From: Cheiracanthium punctorium
Lineage: Eukaryota; Arthropoda; Arachnida; Araneae; Cheiracanthiidae
Direction of reading: 5' to 3'
Assembly (NCBI GenBank): GCA_038373885.1
Contig: JAWZYV010019498.1
Location: 124,001-188,000 of the forward strand
DNA length: 64,000 nucleotides
Shown: positions 22,445 through 34,610 of the stretch, piece by piece
Numbering within the stretch: the first letter of the stretch is position 1
Layout of the letters: every line of letters starts with the position of its first letter
Notes under the pieces: model-generated
What the model was told of the DNA's origin: nothing
What the model saw: the letters and a program-made list of their open reading frames with translations, nothing else
The model's database searches: none
Program-made: the position numbers and the translations under genes

Positions 22445-22963
22445 CTACTTTTTCTGATCAGCTTTCAGTCCATCAGCTGTGACAATGTGACCTAAAAACT
22501 TCACAGTTTGCTGTGTGTACACACACTTGCTTGTATTGAGTGTTAGACCAGCATCATAAAGGATTTTTGTTACCTTTGATGTCAGAGCTTTTAATTTTTG
22601 CACTGTTTCAGCATGAATCAATACGTCATCCATGACACACTCTACTCTTTCTATATTCCCAAGTAAATGTTCCATTATTTGTTGAAACACCTCAGGGGCA
22701 GAAGATATTCCCATGGGCATTCTGAGATACGAGAATCTTCCCCAAGGAGTTGCCATTGTGAGATATTTACTGGTACGCTCAGTCACCTTGACCTGCCAAA
22801 ACCCTTTATTACAGTCCAATACAGTGAACCACTTTGAATTGTTGAGTCTAGAAGCAATTTCTTCTAAAGTGTTTAACGGATACTGTCTTCTCTTAATATT
22901 CTTATTTAAACTTGACGGATCCATGCACACTCTTATTTTTCCATTCCGACAAACTACCACCAT
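22445..22963 (-). CDS. pol: Gypsy pol, reverse transcriptase palm/fingers
   Basis: The frame reads VVVCRNGKIRVCMDPSSLN at the start, then FTVLDCNKGFWQVKV (motif A Asp), MPMGISSAPEVFQQIMEHLL, and CVMDDVLIHAET, the two catalytic Asp residues of motif C with Met in place of the usual Tyr. KFLGHIVTADGLK closes the frame. It is in a different frame from both neighbours: single-base shifts near 22998 and 22440 separate it from the protease and from RNase H. In the family these domains are one continuous polyprotein, so this copy cannot make full-length Pol. Confidence 0.9.
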   Translation of the reverse strand: MVVVCRNGKIRVCMDPSSLNKNIKRRQYPLNTLEEIASRLNNSKWFTVLDCNKGFWQVKVTERTSKYLTMATPWGRFSYLRMPMGISSAPEVFQQIMEHLLGNIERVECVMDDVLIHAETVQKLKALTSKVTKILYDAGLTLNTSKCVYTQQTVKFLGHIVTADGLKADQKK

Positions 22964-23508
22964 GGGCGAAACTGCTGGTGTTGGGTCAGGCTTGATGGGG
23001 TTACGGGCTTGATGATCCCCATCTTTTGCATTCTATCCAGCTCATTTTTCACTTTCTCTCGCATAGAATGTGGCACTCTTCTTGCTGGAAAAATCTCTAG
23101 GTGTGCATCTTCTATCAGGTCAAGCTCATATTCAAAATTTTTCAAACATCCAATTTCTTCACTGAAAGTTCCACTGTTAGTTAAATTATCTAATAAACTT
23201 ACTGAGTTTATTCTCTTAATCAAGTTCATTTCTACACAGGAGTTCTTACCCAATATTGGCTGAAGGTTATCTTTTATCACAGTAAATTTTACAGTGTAAT
23301 TTTTTCCTTTTACCTTAATATTAGCATCTGCTTCACCAATTACTTGCATTTTATGGCCAGTGAATGAAACTAGTTTCGTAATTTTACAGTTATTAATTCT
23401 TAAATTTGCTTTTTTAGCAATGGTTAAGGAAAGTACATTGCACTGGGCACCTGTATCTAATTTAAATGTACCTTTAAACTTGTTCTCGAATTGACACTTT
23501 CGAACCAA
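22954..23508 (-). CDS. pol: Gypsy protease and RT N-terminal region
   Basis: The retropepsin signature FKLDTGAQCNVLSL lies near residue 16, and the second-lobe ILGKNSCVEMNLIKRI follows. The C-terminal part, VPHSMREKVKNELDRMQKMG, is the usual lead into the RT fingers, after which the frame is lost. It overlaps the end of Gag by about 50 bp in another frame, compatible with programmed ribosomal frameshifting between gag and pol. Protease would process the Gag-Pol polyprotein. Confidence 0.88.
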   Translation of the reverse strand: MVRKCQFENKFKGTFKLDTGAQCNVLSLTIAKKANLRINNCKITKLVSFTGHKMQVIGEADANIKVKGKNYTVKFTVIKDNLQPILGKNSCVEMNLIKRINSVSLLDNLTNSGTFSEEIGCLKNFEYELDLIEDAHLEIFPARRVPHSMREKVKNELDRMQKMGIIKPVTPSSLTQHQQFRPWW

Positions 23509-24377
23509 TCTGTCAGTATACTAGGTTCATCCGTAATGCTGCTGATTACGAAAGTGTTTTGGTTTCCACTTGATTCATCTTGATTAATAACTGTAGCTAC
23601 CACACGCTTGGATTTACAGAATTTAGCAAAATGACCCTTTAAATGACATTTGTGACACTCTTTATTGTATGCCAAACACTCTGCTTTCTTGTGCACCGTT
23701 CCACACCTTGTAAACGATTTTCCGTTGTTTACTTCTTGCTTACTCTTTCGATAGTTTTGGTTCGCGTTTCGATTTAGCGTCTTCTTAACAGTCTCGATTT
23801 TCAGCGGTTGTTCTTTGATGACAGTCATCTGTGATCTTGCTAATTCACCAGCCCTGCAGATTTTTACGGCTTCATCCAGGTTTAAGTCATCTTCTGCCAG
23901 AAGCTTTTCGCGATCCATATCGTTATGAACGCCGATCACTATTCGATCAGTCACTAAACTATCGCGTAGACTTCCAAAGTCACATGACTTACTTTTATTT
24001 AGTAGTTCCGTAAAAAAATCGTCGAATTTAACGTGTTCGCCTTGCACCACCTTGTTAAAAACGAATCTCTCGTACGTTACGTTGACTTTCGGAGTAAAGT
24101 AATTTTCGAATGTCTCTGTTAGGAGCTTCAACGTAGTTTTCTTTTCTTCACCGAACGTGTTGTATATACTGATTGCATCGGAACCCAAAGAGGACATAAA
24201 GACAGCAATCTTCACTTTTTCATCTTTGTTTTCCAAGTCGATTACAGTGGCGTACCAAAGAAATTGTTGGTACCAATCCTTCCATGCTTTGGATGGTTCG
24301 CTACCGCCGTTTAGGCTTAGCGGATTCGGTGCTCTCGCGTTTATCGCGGTGCTATTTGCTCTGTCGTCTGCTGGCAT
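23457..24377 (-). CDS. gag: Gypsy Gag (306 aa)
   Basis: The intact frame begins 34 bp inside the primer-binding site. It contains a capsid-like region (AWKDWYQQFLWYATVIDL, then KVKIAVFMSSLGSDAISIYN) and, near residues 233-247, a zinc knuckle CHKCHLKGHFAKFCKSK with a CCHC pattern. An upstream CGTVHKKAECLAY may be a degenerate second knuckle. It forms the particle core and packages RNA. Length is normal for the Mag-like group. No stop or frameshift is seen, unlike pol. Confidence 0.92.
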   Translation of the reverse strand: MPADDRANSTAINARAPNPLSLNGGSEPSKAWKDWYQQFLWYATVIDLENKDEKVKIAVFMSSLGSDAISIYNTFGEEKKTTLKLLTETFENYFTPKVNVTYERFVFNKVVQGEHVKFDDFFTELLNKSKSCDFGSLRDSLVTDRIVIGVHNDMDREKLLAEDDLNLDEAVKICRAGELARSQMTVIKEQPLKIETVKKTLNRNANQNYRKSKQEVNNGKSFTRCGTVHKKAECLAYNKECHKCHLKGHFAKFCKSKRVVATVINQDESSGNQNTFVISSITDEPSILTDWFESVNSRTSLKVHLN

Positions 24378-24428
24378 TTTCTTTTAATACTTAATGTTAA
24401 GATTCGGAATAAAATAGTTTCGGCACCA

Positions 24429-24582
24429 TGTAACATTAATTATAATGTCGTTAAGCCAGAAATACACAGTAAGCAAAATATACGAGAGTAAACAAACAGA
24501 TATTATTATTGTACAGTTAAACGGTGGGTTACAGTTAATCTTAGGTACAGTTAGTATCACAGTTAATTCTAATATTATTACA
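24429..24582 (-). repeat. 5' LTR of gypsy element
   Basis: 154 bp, 152 identical to the other LTR. The primer-binding site abuts its inner edge with no gap. Confidence 0.95.
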
Positions 24583-24587
24583 TAAAC

Positions 24588-26081
24588 AATCATGAGTTTT
24601 AATGTCTTGAATTAAATAATACGAATTTTTTTTTAATTCGATGTTGATATCAAGTATTTTATAACCCAGGAATGTGTTTTGATTTGATTTTTGAACTAAA
24701 TAAATAGATATGTGTTTACATTTTCAAGAATCTTTTGAAAATCTTAATCATTATTCGAGTCTATAATAAAAATGAAAATATTTTGTGTATTGGAAATTTT
24801 ATATTGGTACAAATAATCGAGAAATTGAGTTTGAATTAGTATTATGTTCTTTGTAAGAAGTTGGTAATTGTATATCTAATCCGCAATTTACAAGCATGCA
24901 CACCATTCTCTCATGCAAATTTCTATAATTTAATTTCTTAGTGTTATTTGTATTGTTGCTTATGTTTACATTTAATAGCTAGTGTAGTTTATGTTATTGA
25001 TTGCAATGCCAATATTTCAAGATCTTACACCTAAACGACAATTTATCATGTAAGGTAGCAGGGAAATAGTAATAAATGATAATGTTAGTGGGTTATTTTC
25101 AAGAAAGCCCACCATTATCACAGAAAGCGGTTCTCCAGCTATTTAAAGAGTTAATAGGAGTTAATGTTTTTATTTCACAATCATGTAAGTTGCGATATTA
25201 TAATTCACCTGATAAATTCAAATTATATCAACAAACTATATCAAATTATATCAAATGACAATTTTAAAATCTCAGATTCCAATTTATTTGGAAATTTTTT
25301 TTTTTTTTGATGCCTAACATTACTTGACTACACATTAGGTGATTAAACATTCCGTTTTGTCTATCAATAATAGAAAAAGTGAAAAAAAAAAAAGAAAAAA
25401 AACTGTGTTTTTATTTTTTGGATCTGAGAATTAAACTCCCGATTTTGACAAATTCTAATTCTTTTATATTTCGTAATTTCTCTACTTCTTGAAGCCTTTG
25501 TCCTATCACTCATCTCTAAATTTAGTTTTGGAAGTCATCCCAAGTAGCTGTAAATTTTGCTACTCATTTTTTTAAAACTTCAGTCACCATTGGTGCTGAA
25601 AAACAGAAAAAAAATGTAGACAACCCCGACAATGCCGAAGGACTTTTTTGGGATGGTCACTCCTTAAACCCCCCCTTTTCCTTTTTTTTTTGAAAAAACT
25701 TCCACAGGTATGACGAATGTCCCCCTTCCTTTTTCGCATGTTGTCCTTCACAATATGGCATTTTGTGGACTATCATATCCTGTTGGAAGAATAAGTTGGT
25801 TCTCTAGATGGACACAGCTTTTCATTTCTATTTGTAAAGGCGCACAATAGGGAGAAAGCTAACCATTTTTTTTTTTACAAAAACAACGACACACACCTTA
25901 CCTGCTTAACATTAGAGGTTACAAAGAATCTCGAAATTATGGAGCTAGGGTTGCACTATTCAAACAAGTAGGCACCTCAAAAACACGAGCATGATTACCC
26001 AAAAGCAAAGCCCAGAGAAGAGAATTTAGTTAAAAGAGAAGTGCCATTCAATTTGCATTAAAGAAGCCATAAAAAACAAAG
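24588..26081. other. Unassigned AT-rich DNA
   Basis: No gene seen. Poly-T/poly-A runs at about 25296 and 25382 and a C-run/T-run at 25671-25690 suggest old retroposon or MITE tails. Confidence 0.4.
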
Positions 26082-26502
26082 TAAATAATCATAGGCGCAC
26101 CCACGGAGGGGGCTATGGGGGCTGAAGCCCCCCCTAAAGGTGGGGCTTCAGCCCCCAGATTTGCCTTGTCAGATTTTGTGCTTGATTTCTTGAACCTGCC
26201 TAACTATAGTGATACTTGATATAGGATTCGCGTTAGCGACCACGTCGAGAACTGGGACTTGGTAATCTTGGTAATTGGCCTTTTCTTGGACATACGAACT
26301 CCCGGAACTTATCCCTATAACAGGATATTGTAGATCACTTATTAATATAGTAAATTAATCTTTAATTACTTCAGTTATTATATTGTAGTATAGATATACT
26401 GTTACTTGTGATTGCTTTAACTCATTAATATTTTATAGAGTAATTTTAATATACATTTATATATTTTAATATACATTATTTGGTTCCTCTCCCCCTCTTG
26501 TA

Positions 26503-27829
26503 ATGGCTAGTGCAAATACAAGTATGCAAAATATCTCAAGAACCACCTCTTTTAGTGGCGATAATTTTTCTTCATCTCCACTTCCAATGGATGCGATCCT
26601 AGATAAGAGAATTAGGAAGGATGGCGTTCTCCCTGTTCTTGATCAATTAAGGGACAGAACTTTACAAATATTTACCCCATTCGTTGGCACAAATAAGAAT
26701 ATAACAAAACAAATAGGCCAAATATAGAAAAAGGAATAATATCAATATATAGCTTCGCTATCCATATCGCAGACAAATATAATCAGGTGGTAACGGAGGT
26801 TAAGGTCCTTCGTGAAACTAATGAAATGTTGAAGGCCCAACTGGAACTCTGCCACAACAATGAACCTGCAACAGAAATGATGAGCGAATTAGTAGATAAC
26901 ATTAGGGAAATAAAGGAGAATATTGGTAAACCAATGGAACAGGGTAATGATTTAGTGGGGCCGGATCCTCAGATGGTAATATCTAACCGTGAAGATAAAC
27001 GAGGTCTGGTTGCGGCGACCCGTGAAGAGCGGGGAGGCCCCACCGACTTTGCTGTAATTATTCAACCACTAGATGGCAAAGAAAAGGATGTTTGGGAGAT
27101 GTCCCAAGAAATTAAAACTGCGGTGCAGGACACCGGTCAAGAAATAAGAGCTCGGGACATTCCCCTAAGAGCAGTAAAGTTATTTTGGCAGCAAACAATC
27201 GAGAAAGAGCGGTGCAGATTTTAGATACACTAAGGGCAATAGAGTCACTAACTGAAAAATTTAAGATTTACCTTTCTGTCCCAGGAAACGAAAAGGTTTT
27301 GATTATGGGCGTGGCAACGGATACAACTGCAACAGACATTGAGAAAGCCCTGTTAAATATATCGGACAACTTTATAATAGACTCAATTAAACCTCTAACC
27401 ACCCGAAGCAACACAATAGTCAACTGGTTAATAAGAACCAATAGTAATACGAAAAGGGAATTGTTAAATATAGGGAAGGTCTTTATTAAATTTAATAGGG
27501 CTAAGATTGTGGAATACGTGGACATTGCCAGATGCCTGAAATGCCAAGAGTTTGGGCATAGGATATACACCTGCAGTAATCCTATAAAATGTGCCCGGTG
27601 TGGATTAGACCATGACACTCGCAGGTGTAACGTAGACGATTACAACTGTATAAATTGTAATAGAGAACTTATAGATATTGACAAATCAAATCATAGGTCG
27701 GATTCTGGCCAGTGTCCGGTGTTCCAACAATACAAGACTACCCTGATTAATGAGAAAAGAAACAAGAGCGGGGGGGGGCGCAGAATTGAGCTTAAAATAC
27801 TTGGCTCTCCTATTAATTATGTTCTATAG
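26503..27829 (+). pseudogene. LINE ORF1 (nucleic-acid-binding), frameshifted
   Basis: The reading frame is split into three pieces (26503-26727, 26787-27224, 27185-27829) by a stop at 26725 and a frameshift near 27200. The middle piece is a charged coiled-coil-like stretch. The last piece holds an RRM-like region followed by three CCHC/CCxx knuckles: CLKCQEFGHRIYTC, CARCGLDHDTRRC and CINCNRE...HRSDSGQCP. This layout is typical of ORF1 in Jockey-superfamily LINEs, where the protein coats element RNA in the cytoplasm. The ATG at 26503 begins MASANTSMQNISR. Confidence 0.85.
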
Positions 27830-28421
27830 TCTCTTCGCCTGTTTGTTTCATCTTTTATAGGGAATGGCAGAATTATTTTATTTGACTTTTAGAGTTCTGG
27901 TTTTATCGGTTACCTTTTAATAAACATTTTAATTTTAACCTATAAGATTTTATCTTGGAATAACTTAACCTATTCTTAATGTAACAGGATTTAAAGTTAT
28001 AAATGGATTGATATGGATTTAACCCGATTATTACTCATTGGCTTGTATATCTTCTCGCAGTGGGGGCTGCTTTATTGTGTTCTTTATATTTCTCTTTTGT
28101 CCATTTGGGGCTGGTCCCCAATTTTTACCTTTCTATGTTTGTAGTTTTTTTTTAAGTGTTTTACTATACTGTGTTTTTATTCATTGGTGTTTGTACTTTT
28201 TATCTCTTTATAGTATTTTACCTCATTGATTTTAGTTAATTTGACACTGTGATATTGTATACTGTGAAACTGTGATATTGTGTTTTTACCCCAATTATCT
28301 TAGCTGCGATTATTTTAACTTTGGAGTTTTTATCTTATTTATTTTAACCGAGAATACTCTAGCATAGAATTTTTTTTTATTTGAAGGTTTTGAACTTTGC
28401 TTACTGAGCTTAATTCCTGAT

Positions 28422-30135
28422 TTGGATTTTGGTTCTAATAATATGACTGTTGATGAAATATGTCTAGTCCAGATAAATCTAAACCATTGTAGATCCGCCA
28501 ATTTATTGCTTTTTCAATATTTACATGAAACTCACGGAAAAATTGCAATAATACAGGATCCATATATCTTTGACGGTAGAGTCTATGGGTGCCCTGAGGT
28601 CTTCCTTTCTTTTCTTTCTGGTTCTGGTAATGCTGCAATCCTCGTAAACCTCGCTCTTACCCCCATACAAATATGTAAATTAACCTTAACCATACTCCTC
28701 AGAATACACGTGGATGGAGCAGAACATATAATAGGATCTCATTATTCCCCCCCCTACAGCAGATTTAGAGGAAGACCTGGCAGAATGGCCAGATATTGTG
28801 CATAATGCGAGAAATACTATAATTGGTGGGGATTTTAATGCACATGCAACTTTATGGGGTTATAGTCACACTAATAATCGCGGGATTTCACTGTTAAATT
28901 TTGTAAATACACATGGCCTCGTAATAATTAATGATCCCTCTTTAGGACATACATGGATGCACAACGACCAGACGGGAAATCCTGACCTGACTCTAGTGTC
29001 AGGTGACATCTATAACAAAATAGACAAATGGCAGATTTTAGAAATGGATAGTAACAGTGACCATAGGTATATTACTTATAGTTTAAAAGAACATATCATA
29101 AAGGATACTAATAAACGTTACAAAACTAAATATGAAACTTTCCACAAATTTAATAAATCCTATAATTACTTCATGTCAGATGTCGTGAAAACAATTTATA
29201 ATAGTATTTATGACCTTTCCTTTGATTACAACAGGCTGGAGGACGTCAGTAACACCTATGGACTCTCCCTTAAAAACCTTTGTAATAATATCTTGCGCCT
29301 AAAGAAACATAAATTTAAACATGACCTCAGTTGGTGGGGCCCCTCTTTACAAGCTCAGAGGTCAAAACTTAGGGCCTTAGGTCGTAGACTTAGGAACTGT
29401 CCCGATAACCAAATTTTGAAGATAAATTACAAAAGAGAAAGGGCCCAATACAGGAAAAATATCAACAGAGCAAAAATAACGGCCTGGAGAAATTTTTGTA
29501 CAAGTAGCGGAGATCCTTACGGAAAGGTCTTTAAAATACTAAGAAGTAAGGACACATATGGGATCCGGAATCTAATGGTGGGTCAGGATCTTCAGGAGGA
29601 CTATAATGACATATTAACAATTTTAATAAAGACCCATTTTCAAATAGAACATCCTTGTGATGATGGGTCCCTGGAGGTAACGAGGGATAAAGGATACTAT
29701 ACCTGGAAAAATTTTGACTTTCCTAAGATAACACTCAATGAATTAAAACATGCCGTCAATAAGCAGCCAAATAATAAATCTCCTGGCCCAGACGGGATAG
29801 ATGGCAAGATTCTGAAAAATCTTGTAAAGAACAAATGGCGTGATCTACTCTTATTACTTAACTTATGTCTCTCTGTCGGTCATTTTCCAAAAATTTGGAA
29901 AGTGGCCCGGGTGGTCTTTTTCAGGAAACCCGGCAAAGATCCAGCAGTTCCGAAATCTTACCGCCCCATCTGCTTGCTGAGCGTCCTGGCAAAGACCTTA
30001 GAAAGGATAGTTGCCTTGAGAGTATTAAACCATTTAATTACAACAGATCACTTTCATGATAATCAACATGGTTTTTTGCCGGGGCGCTCAACTTCCACCA
30101 TATTACAGAAAGTAATAGAAAAGATTGAAAAATAA
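28422..30135 (+). pseudogene. LINE ORF2 part 1: AP endonuclease and RT fingers
   Basis: The first piece starts with the endonuclease N-terminus (LVQINLNHCRSANLLLFQYL). After a frame change at about 28790 the second piece has the endonuclease core IIGGDFNAHATLWGYSHT, with catalytic D and N, and MDSNSDHRYITYSL, with the catalytic SDH. RT follows: NNKSPGPDGIDGKIL, KVARVVFFRKPGKDP, SYRPICLLSVLAKTLERIV and QHGFLPGRSTSTILQKVIE. The frame ends at a stop just before motif A and continues in another frame. The endonuclease nicks the genomic target so that RT can prime on it. Confidence 0.88.
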
Positions 30136-31588
30136 CCTGAAAACTCACAAATACTGCATCCTGGTGTCTTTTGACATTCAGGGTGCATTCGATAATGTAA
30201 GCTGGAATGTACTCAGAAATGCAATATTTAAAACAAATTTATCAGACTACTTGAAATGGACTCTGGCCAGTTTCATCCAGGATCGCTTCATTCTAATAGA
30301 CACTGTGTATGGCCAGGTCAAGCATGAAGTTTATAAAGGCTGTCCCCAGGGCTCTTGCCTGGGTCCCTTACTATGGTTAATCGTGGCAGACCAGATTCTT
30401 AAAGAGATGAATACGGTTGACTGCGCTGTATATGCATACGTAGATGACTTCGTAATGTTAAATGCCTCTGGCTCGCGTCCCCAGCTTGAGAATATCGTAA
30501 ATAAAAACATAGAACTTTTTGAAAACATCTGTACAAAAAACAAATTAAACATTTCTGTAGAAAAAACACGCGCAATATTATTTTACAAAAAACTGCCCGG
30601 TCGGAAACTCATCACCCGGAAACCCATTTTCAAATTACAGGGAAGTACCATAAAAATCGAGAAATATCTCACCTATCTTGGTTTGGTGGTTGATGAGGAT
30701 CTGGCCTGGCGGCATCATATACAATACTTAAAAGAAAAAGTGGCACTCTTTACAAACGCGTTCTACAAAGTCAGGGGCTCGGGCTGGGGAGTAAGCGTGG
30801 AGCACCTCAAGACATGGTACAGCGCAGTCACCTTGAAACAGATCGACTATGTCGCGGACATATGGTACCCAAATTTAAATAAAACCCTCAAATCTCAACT
30901 AAAATCAATACAAAGAAATGCCTTAATAGCCATCTCAGGAGCTATCAACAGGACATCCACAGCTGAATTAAACGCCTTATATGGCATACCACCAATAAAT
31001 ATATATTTAAATTCTTTAATTAAAAAAACCATGATCATGAACCAAAAAATGAATCTAGTGATAAATAACACTCATTTTGACCATAGTAATATATTAAAAC
31101 CCATTCCTGAACATAAAATAAACTTTAATTATAACCTCAAGAACCTAATAATAAAAGACAAGGGTGGCCAAACCGAAATAACAGGTGCCGTGAATGTCTA
31201 CACGGATGGATCCAGGATGAGCTCTGGGACAGCATTCGCCTTCACTGTCAAAGTGGGGGACGATTTTATCTACGATTATTCCGAGCGGTTGGGAGACCTT
31301 AATACCGTGTACCAGGCCGAACAGTTGGCAATATTGAAAGCAGTAGAATGGTCGGAAAATAGTATATATAACAATTTTTACATATTTACAGACAGTCTCT
31401 CGACCGCCACTGCACTAAAAAATGGATTCACTAACGACCCCCTTTTGGACAATATATTCAAGGCTATTTCAAGAAATAAACGCAAACTTTTTCATATAAT
31501 TTGGGTGAAGGCTCATATTGGTATTCTCGGCAATGAGAGGGCAGACACGTTGGCGAAGCGTCCGATCCTGGAGGACTGGCCAGAGTAA
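30125..31588 (+). pseudogene. LINE ORF2 part 2: RT palm and RNase H
   Basis: It opens with RT motif A (VSFDIQGAFDNVSWNVL), then GCPQGSCLGPLLW and motif C AYVDDFVMLNA with both catalytic Asp residues, followed by a thumb region (KYLTYLGLVVDEDLAWRHH). An RNase H domain follows: NVYTDGSRMSSGTAFAF (first Asp), YQAEQLAILKAVEW (Glu), IFTDSLSTATALKNG (Asp) and VKAHIGILGNERADTLAK (last Asp). All four catalytic positions are present. This RNase H separates the element from Jockey and plain CR1. The frame stops at 31588 shortly after RNase H. Confidence 0.9.
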
Positions 31589-31649
31589 AATAATCAAATT
31601 CCCATTCCGATCTCAGCCCTAAAGCGGGCGATTAACCAAGAAATTTTAT

Positions 31650-31990
31650 GTGAGTGGCAGACTGAGTGGAGCCAAGAAGAGACCGGCAGGGAGACTTTTA
31701 AATATAAAAAGAAAGTGGGTCTGGATAATGTTATTAAAGATAACGCAATGCTGCCATTTGTCACAGGAAAGGGATTTTTCCCTGCTTATCTCTTCCGTCT
31801 GGGCAAACACAATGACGGCAAGTGTGATTGTGGCTCTGAGGGAACATCAAACCACTACATCTTTGGACCCTGTGATCATGGTTATAATCTCTTAATGTCA
31901 GATGTCCCGCAAATGTGGAGGCTCGTCTACTCAATATACTCAGCAAATCTCGAACTATTGGGAGCCTCAAAAATATCTATCAGACACTGA
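31650..31990 (+). pseudogene. LINE ORF2 C-terminal Cys/His motif
   Basis: In the frame ending at 31990, GKHNDGKCDCGSEGTSNHYI followed by FGPCDHGYN matches the C-x-C...H...C zinc motif that follows RT or RNase H in R1- and I-like LINEs. The stretch between 31589 and 31715 continues ORF2 in other frames, so stop codons and shifts separate it from part 2. It probably contacts the element RNA. Confidence 0.75.
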
Positions 31991-32732
31991 GATCAAAATA
32001 CCAGGGCAACCTTCGTGCAAATTAATATAGGGCCAATTTTTTAAATTTTACAAATGATTTTAACTACAGGCATCTTTTAAATTTGAAATGGTATGTTTTA
32101 ATCAAAGCTTATGTATTTTTATAAAATTATTTTATGAATAGTTGAATTTTAAAAATATAGATAATATCACTGAGTGAGTTTTTCCGAGCCACTGCGGGCT
32201 CTTATCACTAAATCTATCTGGAACCAATATCCTCCTGCTATTGTCGGGCGGTGGGTCTGTTGTGATATCTATATCGGTGTTTCACTATAACTACTGCTTT
32301 TAAATGGCTTTTAAAAAAAAATAATAATGTTCTTAATTAAGGCTATTGTATTTTTATAAAATATAAGTTTTATGAATAATTGAATTTTAAGTAAAAGGTT
32401 GTCACTAATCAAATTTCTCTAGCTAAACTATTTTAGACTCTTGTGTGTTTTAACTTTTAAATTTACCAAGATTGACTTATTTTAACTTCTTGTCGGGCCT
32501 ACGGTGATATTTATATTGATGTTATCTTTTTAAACTGTAAATATAGTTTTTAATCTAATATTTGAACTAATTGTAGCTTTAATCACAAATCTTTTGTCAC
32601 AACTTTGTAAAGCGGACGGGCTACTGACTAATAAACCTGGCTTGGTTTTTCTTTTTCGGCTTTAAAACTGGTGATTTTTAGTTGATGGTTCGGTATACCT
32701 GTCTCTGTGTCTAGAGTGGGTATAGTTTTTAC
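31991..32732 (+). other. LINE 3' UTR, left part
   Basis: Non-coding AT-rich sequence between ORF2 and the nested TIR element. Its continuation is 38254-38873. A mild internal repeat is visible: the TTTTTATAAAAT and TATGAATA segments at about 32115 recur at about 32352. Confidence 0.75.
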
Positions 32733-34129
32733 TATAGAGCATTTCGACGCACCCCTCCTCTCTGCAATCGGTCGTCGTCTTGCGTGACAGCTTGGGGTTC
32801 TCGTAATGTATTTCAATGGGAAAAACCCGATTTTCAACATTCAAAAAAAGTATTAAATTTAATTTTTTGGATGATTGTAATGGATGGAATTTGTTAATCA
32901 GACATTCGACTTTTGTGTCCCAGGTGGCGTTTAATATTTTAAAAAGCTTAACATATAATATTTTAATGATATTTCAAGCAACTTTTTCCGCTGGTACTGC
33001 GTTCGGAAAGACAACATTATGTACGGGAATGAACACAACGTTTGTTTTAAGATTCGGCAGGTTATTTGGATTACTGTTTGTTTACAAATATCATTGTTGT
33101 GCATGCGAAATTTTCTTACGTTGTGAGATTTATGCAAGAATAAAGTTTTGTTTTTGAATTATAATTCATCGGATATTCTGTATGCCCTAGAAAACATCAA
33201 ATTCCACTAATATTTATAATAAAGAAGTGTTTATTTAAATTCCTATTACGATATATTCAGATTGTTTTTTTTCTTTTATAAAAAATAAATGTACTGCTTG
33301 TTATTATTTATCATAGTGTTCTTTTAAATATGTAAATGCCTGTAAAATAAGACCAGTTATCCCATTCATAAAAAAGTGTAACATATGCATCGCATAACAT
33401 ATTTGTACATGTAATTAATCTAATACGTCTGAATAAGAATTAAAAAAATAATCCAATAAATCAACTGAATTAAAGACGTAGACCAATTAATGTAATCTTT
33501 ACTTAGTTGCATAATTATTTAAATTGACAGTAAACATGAGTGCAAAATGTAAATGTATAATTCCATAAAGCTTCTGCCTTTTTATTATTTCTGTTTCGCA
33601 ATGTTAGCTCATAAAACTGTACTAAACAATTCTACAATTACATTTTTGAATTTTGTTTCTAGTTAGAATCAGAACAGAAATCAAAAGCTGGAACTCTGAC
33701 CCTGTATTTCTTTTTCCTGGGTGAATTTTTACATATTAGGCAAAACCCAGCAAAGCTCATGAATACTTTGCTCCGAAGCCCAACACTAGTACATTAATTC
33801 ATAAATTTTCCCCTTTTCAAGCTCAAACTGATTTTAGCAGACAAGACAAATCAATCGCTTCACCTCGACCAGATTTGAGAGTCCTGAGACCACCAGAATT
33901 TGGGTGTTTTCTGTATAATGTTTATATTTCTTCCTGCTAATTTCCGACTATTTAATTTTATATCACTGTTCTGTGAAATAATTATTATATGGGAAAATCT
34001 TTAAATTATCGTTATTTTAGTTAAATGTGCAACCAACCCCATATTGCAGGGGTTTGCAGTTCGCTACTGAGTATTAACATAAGAATATTAAGGCTCCGGC
34101 ACCTTTTTTTGCTAGAAATTGCCGCTAGC

Positions 34130-34610
34130 CCTGGAGAATTACATGTTTTCTCATTGAAAAATTTCTTTCGTTGATTCCCAAAATGTTACACTTTTTGTAT
34201 ATAACCCGCATACAAAAATATCCCCAATCAGTAAAATATGCTCCATATTCCAATGAGGTGATGTACAAAATTTGAGAATTATATCCAGAAAAGTGTCAAA
34301 TGTATGAAGATAATATGTACTGATTTAAACCACTTTTCAGTAGCTCTGTAAGGGGAAAAAATCACATTTTAAGGGTCATATGGATAATTTGAAAGAATAT
34401 GTTACATTCAAATTCAAGTATAGACCCCAATCATCTTTGTTTATAGATATCTCTTAAGACCTTTTATGATGAAAGGCTGAAATTTTGTACATAATCTCAT
34501 TTGTGCATGGGGTACATTTTACTTATTGGGAATTTTTTTGTATGGTAGTTGTAAGCAAATTTAAAAAGTGTTAACTCTTTGAAAATTAACAAGAGGAATT
34601 TTTTCGTACC
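34130..34610. repeat. Imperfect inverted repeat inside the 5.5-kb element
   Basis: The arm at about 34207-34275 (text around CATACAAAAATATCCCCAAT) is the approximate complement of 34480-34555 (TTATTGGGAATTTTTTTGTA). Weaker pairing extends outwards. The spacer is about 200 bp. It may be an old foldback or MITE insertion. Confidence 0.5.

Larger units (their letters stand above)
20267..24582 (-). mobile_element. Near-complete Ty3/gypsy retrotransposon (Mag-like)
   Basis: Two 154-bp LTRs bound the element and TAAAC flanks it at 20262-20266 and 24583-24587, a perfect 5-bp target duplication. On the minus strand the order is 5' LTR, primer-binding site TGGTGCCGAAACTATTTT (24411-24428), Gag, protease, reverse transcriptase, RNase H, integrase, polypurine tract AAAGGGGAAGA (20421-20432), 3' LTR. 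The LTRs differ at 2 of 154 positions, so the insertion is young. Two pol frameshifts and an RNase H substitution indicate it is no longer autonomous. Confidence 0.95.
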
